Shown here: positions 61,192-64,000 of the stretch, in pieces | Position numbering within the stretch: the stretch's first letter is position 1 | Layout of the letters: every line of letters begins with the position of its first letter | NCBI GenBank assembly: GCA_040769385.1 | Contig: JAXGLD010000006.1 | Span: forward strand, 1 to 64,000 | Reading direction: 5' to 3' | DNA length: 64,000 nucleotides | Origin: PHAA01 sp022706565 | GTDB lineage: Bacteria > Bacillota > Syntrophomonadia > Syntrophomonadales > Syntrophomonadaceae | Translations under genes and position numbers: made by a program | The notes under the pieces: model-generated | What the model saw: only the letters and a program-made list of their open reading frames with translations | Databases searched by the model: none | What the model was told of the DNA's origin: nothing

Positions 61192-61752
61192 TTATCCTTT
61201 TAGGTCAAAAGACCCCAATTCAAAATACTTTGGTCCTGATCGGGATAGTTCACTCATCATCAACTGGAACCGGTCCACTTTGAATCCAATCAGTTTGTCG
61301 CGAGTTTCCAGCTGCTCTATGGATTTCTGCATCTCTTTCAAGTTGTCCTCTGTCCGGATTCTTCCTAGAGTTAGGTGAAAACGGTGATCTCTTTCCGGTT
61401 CAAAACCCAGTTCACCAAGATAAGCATCAACCCGTTCCCCTAGAAAGGCAGCCTTGTCCAGTTCCCCTTTGATACCCAGCCATATCACCCTCGGGCGCCG
61501 GCTGTTGGGGAAATAGCCCAGCCCTCCGGCCGAAAGGTAAAAGGGAGGCACCGCTTCGCCGGTTAGGACCAGCTGTTTTTTTAAGCGGGGCAGATCCGCA
61601 CTATTCACCTCACCGAGAAATTTAACCGTTAAATGGTAATTGTCGTATTCGACCCATTTAATATCGGGCCGGCTGCGGCCCAGATAGTTCCTGAGCATAC
61701 GGGCATGTTGCTTGACACTATCGGGAACGGCAATGGCCACAAACAGCCTCAT
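61192..61752 (-). CDS. thpR: RNA 2',3'-cyclic phosphodiesterase (2'-5' RNA ligase family)
   Basis: Two HxTx motifs (HLTV near residue 40, HLTL near 126) form the active site of this 2H phosphoesterase; 186 residues is typical. Its ATG overlaps the end of cinA by 4 bases. It sits between cinA and recA, a frequent clostridial arrangement. The physiological substrate is unsettled. Confidence 0.92.
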   Translation of the reverse strand: MRLFVAIAVPDSVKQHARMLRNYLGRSRPDIKWVEYDNYHLTVKFLGEVNSADLPRLKKQLVLTGEAVPPFYLSAGGLGYFPNSRRPRVIWLGIKGELDKAAFLGERVDAYLGELGFEPERDHRFHLTLGRIRTEDNLKEMQKSIEQLETRDKLIGFKVDRFQLMMSELSRSGPKYFELGSFDLKG

Positions 61753-63026
61753 TGTTTTCCTCCTCCTGCTAGCCCTTGGTTGTACTCCAAATGGCGGCGC
61801 AGCAAATCAAGAGCCGACTTGGCTGAGATGATGCGGATCAGCTCGCGATCGGGCAAGCCCAGCCGTAATTCTCTAATCTTACACCCACCGTCATATGCCA
61901 AAGCCAGATAGACCAGACCCACCGGCTTTTCCGGAGAACCGCCCTCCGGCCCGGCAATACCGGTTATCGCCAGAGCAAAATCGACTCCCGATTTGTGCCG
62001 CAAGCCCTCGGCCATTTCCCGGGCCGTCTCCGGACTGACCGCTCCATGTTGGGTCAGGGTATCATTATCAACTCCCAAATACACTTGTTTGGCAGAGTTG
62101 CTGTACGATATGGCCCCACCCCAGAAATACCTGGAACTGCCCGGCAGATCGGTTATCATTTTCCCCAGCAATCCGCCCGTGCATGATTCGGCCACCGCCA
62201 GGCTGGATTCCTGTTGCAGCAGCAGGCGGGCCGTTTTGGCCGTCAAAGTGTCGTCATCCAGAGCAAACACATTTTTCCCCAGACGTTCCCGCATCAATCC
62301 AGTCAGGTATTCCAAACGGCTGCCTGGATTGGGATCCTGGGTTCCAGACCGGAGTGATAGTTTGACCTGGATCTCGCCATCAACCGCCAATAAGGCAGAG
62401 GTTATTCCCTCCTGATCACTCAGCAAATCGTCCAGCAATTCCTCTACCTGGGATTCGCCTAAACCCAGTATCTTTATGGTTCTCCGTAAAGCCTGATTTT
62501 CGAGGCCACAATCCAGTTTCAACTGAGGTTCAACCTGATCGGCAAACATTTTAGTCATCTCTCTTGGCGGACCAGGCATGAGGATCAGGATTTTACCGTT
62601 TTTCCGGAGATACATTCCCGGGGCTGTTCCCACTTTATTTTCCAGAACCGTTGCTTCAGCGGGAAACATGGCCTGACGCAGGTTGATCTCCGGCATAGGC
62701 CGATGACGGGCCTCGAAGTAGTCACGCAAGCGCTGCTCTTCTTCGGGTCGCGGCTCCAGTTGGCAGTCCATAATTTCACAGGCTACTATTTTGGTCAGGT
62801 CATCGAAGGTAGGACCTAGTCCGCCGGTGCTGATTACAACGTCAGCAGTGGCGATCGCCGACCGGAAGGTCATTTCCAGTGAAGCCCTATCATCTCCTAC
62901 CGTGCTTTTGCCCACTATCTGCAGTCCCAAATCTATCAATCGGGCGGTTAAAAAAGCGGCATTGCTGTCAGCAATCGCTCCCGATAGTAATTCGTACCCG
63001 GTGGAAATCAAGTAAACGCGGTTCAT
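61749..63026 (-). CDS. cinA: CinA-family protein (ADP-ribose pyrophosphatase / NMN deamidase type)
   Basis: The N-terminal MoCF-like domain (ISTGYELLSG, STGGLGPTFDD, MPGPPREM) and the C-terminal CinA/PncC amidohydrolase domain (AVAESCTGGLLG, GGAISYSN, ITGIAGPEGG) are both intact. It recycles pyridine nucleotides; in competent bacteria it also helps bring RecA to DNA. ATG 63026 lies 9 bases from AGGGGTG; a GTG at 63038 overlaps it. Length 425. Confidence 0.94.
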   Translation of the reverse strand: MNRVYLISTGYELLSGAIADSNAAFLTARLIDLGLQIVGKSTVGDDRASLEMTFRSAIATADVVISTGGLGPTFDDLTKIVACEIMDCQLEPRPEEEQRLRDYFEARHRPMPEINLRQAMFPAEATVLENKVGTAPGMYLRKNGKILILMPGPPREMTKMFADQVEPQLKLDCGLENQALRRTIKILGLGESQVEELLDDLLSDQEGITSALLAVDGEIQVKLSLRSGTQDPNPGSRLEYLTGLMRERLGKNVFALDDDTLTAKTARLLLQQESSLAVAESCTGGLLGKMITDLPGSSRYFWGGAISYSNSAKQVYLGVDNDTLTQHGAVSPETAREMAEGLRHKSGVDFALAITGIAGPEGGSPEKPVGLVYLALAYDGGCKIRELRLGLPDRELIRIISAKSALDLLRRHLEYNQGLAGGGKQ

Positions 63027-63241
63027 GGTTGGTTTCACCCCTGATGCAATATTTCACAAGTCTTCTATATTATAAGCAATTTCTGTATGGGTATTGCCAA
63101 AACTATACTACATAGGCGAACGAGGAGGAATCAATGGGGCGGCCGGATTAGCCCAAGATTCCTGAACAGGTGGGGTGGAAGGTATTGCGGTGCAGGATAG
63201 AAGGAAACAGACTTAGCTCCAAAAGCGAACAGTATATGAGG

Positions 63242-63772
63242 TTAAAAGGTAATTTTGTTCTTGAGGAAATACTCGATACCTGATGCCAAAGTAATGATGA
63301 CAGCCAGATACATGATCCACTGGCCCAGTTGCAATTGAGCTAGTGGATAAAAAAGTTGTTCGAGCATAATGACCATTACCGCCGTGACCTGAGAGATAGT
63401 CTTCAGCTTGCCCATTTTGGAAGCCGGGATTATAACCCCTTCCTCGGCTTTGACCACCCGCAAGCCGGTTACCGCGAATTCACGGCCGATTATCACAATG
63501 GCTATCCAGCCCGACAATTTGCCCAGCTCTACCAGGCTGATCAAGGCAGCTGTGATTAGAAGCTTGTCAGCCACGGGATCGAGGATGGCACCGAGTTTGG
63601 TGGTCTGCTTCCAGCGGCGGGCCAGATAACCGTCCAGGCTGTCGGTCAACGCTGCAAACAGGAATATGCCCGCTGCCAGGGACCCGCCATAAGGGATATT
63701 GGTGAGCATCAAAACCACGATGATGGGTATCAGTATGATTCTAAATATGGTGATGCTATTCGGTATATTCAT
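63242..63772 (-). CDS. pgsA: CDP-diacylglycerol-glycerol-3-phosphate 3-phosphatidyltransferase
   Basis: It makes phosphatidylglycerol phosphate. The CDP-alcohol signature is D47-G48-x2-A51-R52-x8-G61-x3-D65-x3-D69. About five membrane helices fill the 176 residues. The ATG at 63772 follows GGGGAACC; an in-frame TTG lies five codons earlier. The start overlaps the rimO end by 17 bases. A 215-base gap to cinA holds nothing recognisable. Confidence 0.95.
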   Translation of the reverse strand: MNIPNSITIFRIILIPIIVVLMLTNIPYGGSLAAGIFLFAALTDSLDGYLARRWKQTTKLGAILDPVADKLLITAALISLVELGKLSGWIAIVIIGREFAVTGLRVVKAEEGVIIPASKMGKLKTISQVTAVMVIMLEQLFYPLAQLQLGQWIMYLAVIITLASGIEYFLKNKITF

Positions 63773-64000
63773 CAAAAGGTTCCCCAATCATGTCATAGTC
63801 CCGGATTCCAATCAGGCGGGTTTTTACCAGTGCCCCCAGGTCCAGGCGGGCTTGACTCCTTATCATGGTCAAACCATCCACCTCCGGGGCTTGAAAGTAC
63901 CCCCGGCCCAGATAAAGGTTACGACCGCTCTTGGAGGATATCAGAATATTCTCATCCTTACCTACCCTTGCCTCGTTTTTTCGTCGGGTGATGCCCTGCT
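63756..64000 (-). CDS. rimO: Ribosomal protein S12 methylthiotransferase RimO, C-terminal fragment at window edge
   Basis: The last 80 codons are present, ending in a TAG at 63756. The chain reads as a TRAM domain with GRGYFQAPEVDG and ARLDLGALVKTRLIGIRDYDMIGE, typical of RimO. The radical SAM part lies outside the window. RimO methylthiolates Asp88/89 of protein S12. RimO-PgsA-CinA order is common in clostridia. Confidence 0.85.
   Translation of the reverse strand, partial: QGITRRKNEARVGKDENILISSKSGRNLYLGRGYFQAPEVDGLTMIRSQARLDLGALVKTRLIGIRDYDMIGEPFDEYTE

Noticed and set aside
1..64000. CRISPR arrays, insertion sequences, prophage genes, tRNA or rRNA genes
   Set aside because: No regularly spaced repeats, transposase or phage protein motifs, or tRNA/rRNA-like sequence were seen in any gap on reading both strands.

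Overview
The window reads as chromosomal core sequence of a spore-forming Bacillota (Firmicutes) bacterium of clostridial type. Evidence for this is spoVK and spoVS, an Hfq/MiaA/MutSL block, RemA, RNase Y/YmdB, PrkC/Stp, a feedback-type glutamine synthetase and LexA with a Bacillus-type SOS box. Gene order matches two blocks known from Bacillus subtilis: mutS-mutL-miaA-hfq-spoVK-ynbB-glnA-lexA and yloC-remA-gmk-rpoZ-coaBC-priA-def-fmt-rsmB-rlmN-prpC-prkC-rsgA-rpe, followed by pgsA-cinA-recA-rny-ymdB-spoVS. A member of, or relative of, the Syntrophomonadales is my guess, not proven. Many genes start with TTG behind a strong Shine-Dalgarno sequence. I found no rRNA, tRNA, CRISPR array, insertion sequence or prophage.

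Layout. 1-2.2 kb: an ECF-type sigma factor with a DUF4367 membrane partner (cut by the window edge), then a run of very small membrane proteins, one of them probably a broken duplicate. 2.2-7.6 kb: sirtuin, CoA-type NUDIX hydrolase, pss and psd (phospholipid head-group synthesis), a B12-binding radical SAM enzyme and murB. 7.7-11.9 kb: a lactate-racemase-like larA divergent from an FAD/FeS oxidoreductase pair (glcD, glcF), which looks like a lactate or 2-hydroxy-acid utilisation module. 11.9-18.3 kb: lexA, an exported NlpC/P60 protein, glnA, a DUF456 membrane protein, a PLP lyase and spoVK.

18.4-29.3 kb is one dense minus-strand operon (miaB, mutS, a hydantoinase-like gene, an HDAC-family deacetylase, mutL, a methyltransferase, miaA, hfq). 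It is fed from 29.3-45.8 kb by the translation, RNA-modification and signalling block (rpe to yicC). 46.1-49.1 kb is a plus-strand zinc-uptake operon (znuA, znuC, znuB and a Fur-family regulator) with a perfect 9-2-9 dyad overlapping its promoter. 49.2-56.1 kb holds a calcium-type P-ATPase, a degenerate uracil-DNA-glycosylase-fold protein, a small unknown protein, a LysM/NlpC cell-wall hydrolase, a PHP phosphoesterase and a dipeptidase. 56.2-64 kb holds spoVS, ymdB, an unknown gene, rny, recA, thpR, cinA, pgsA and the 3' end of rimO.

Regulation visible in the sequence: SOS boxes at lexA and recA, a SigH-type promoter at spoVS, a SigK-type promoter at spoVK, a metalloregulator dyad at znuA, and a long terminator-bearing leader in front of rny. 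No obviously new large system is present. The best leads are the unusual content of the mutS-mutL operon, the FeS-retaining glycosylase relative without catalytic motifs, the recA-rny leader and the micro-protein cluster at 1.4-2.2 kb.
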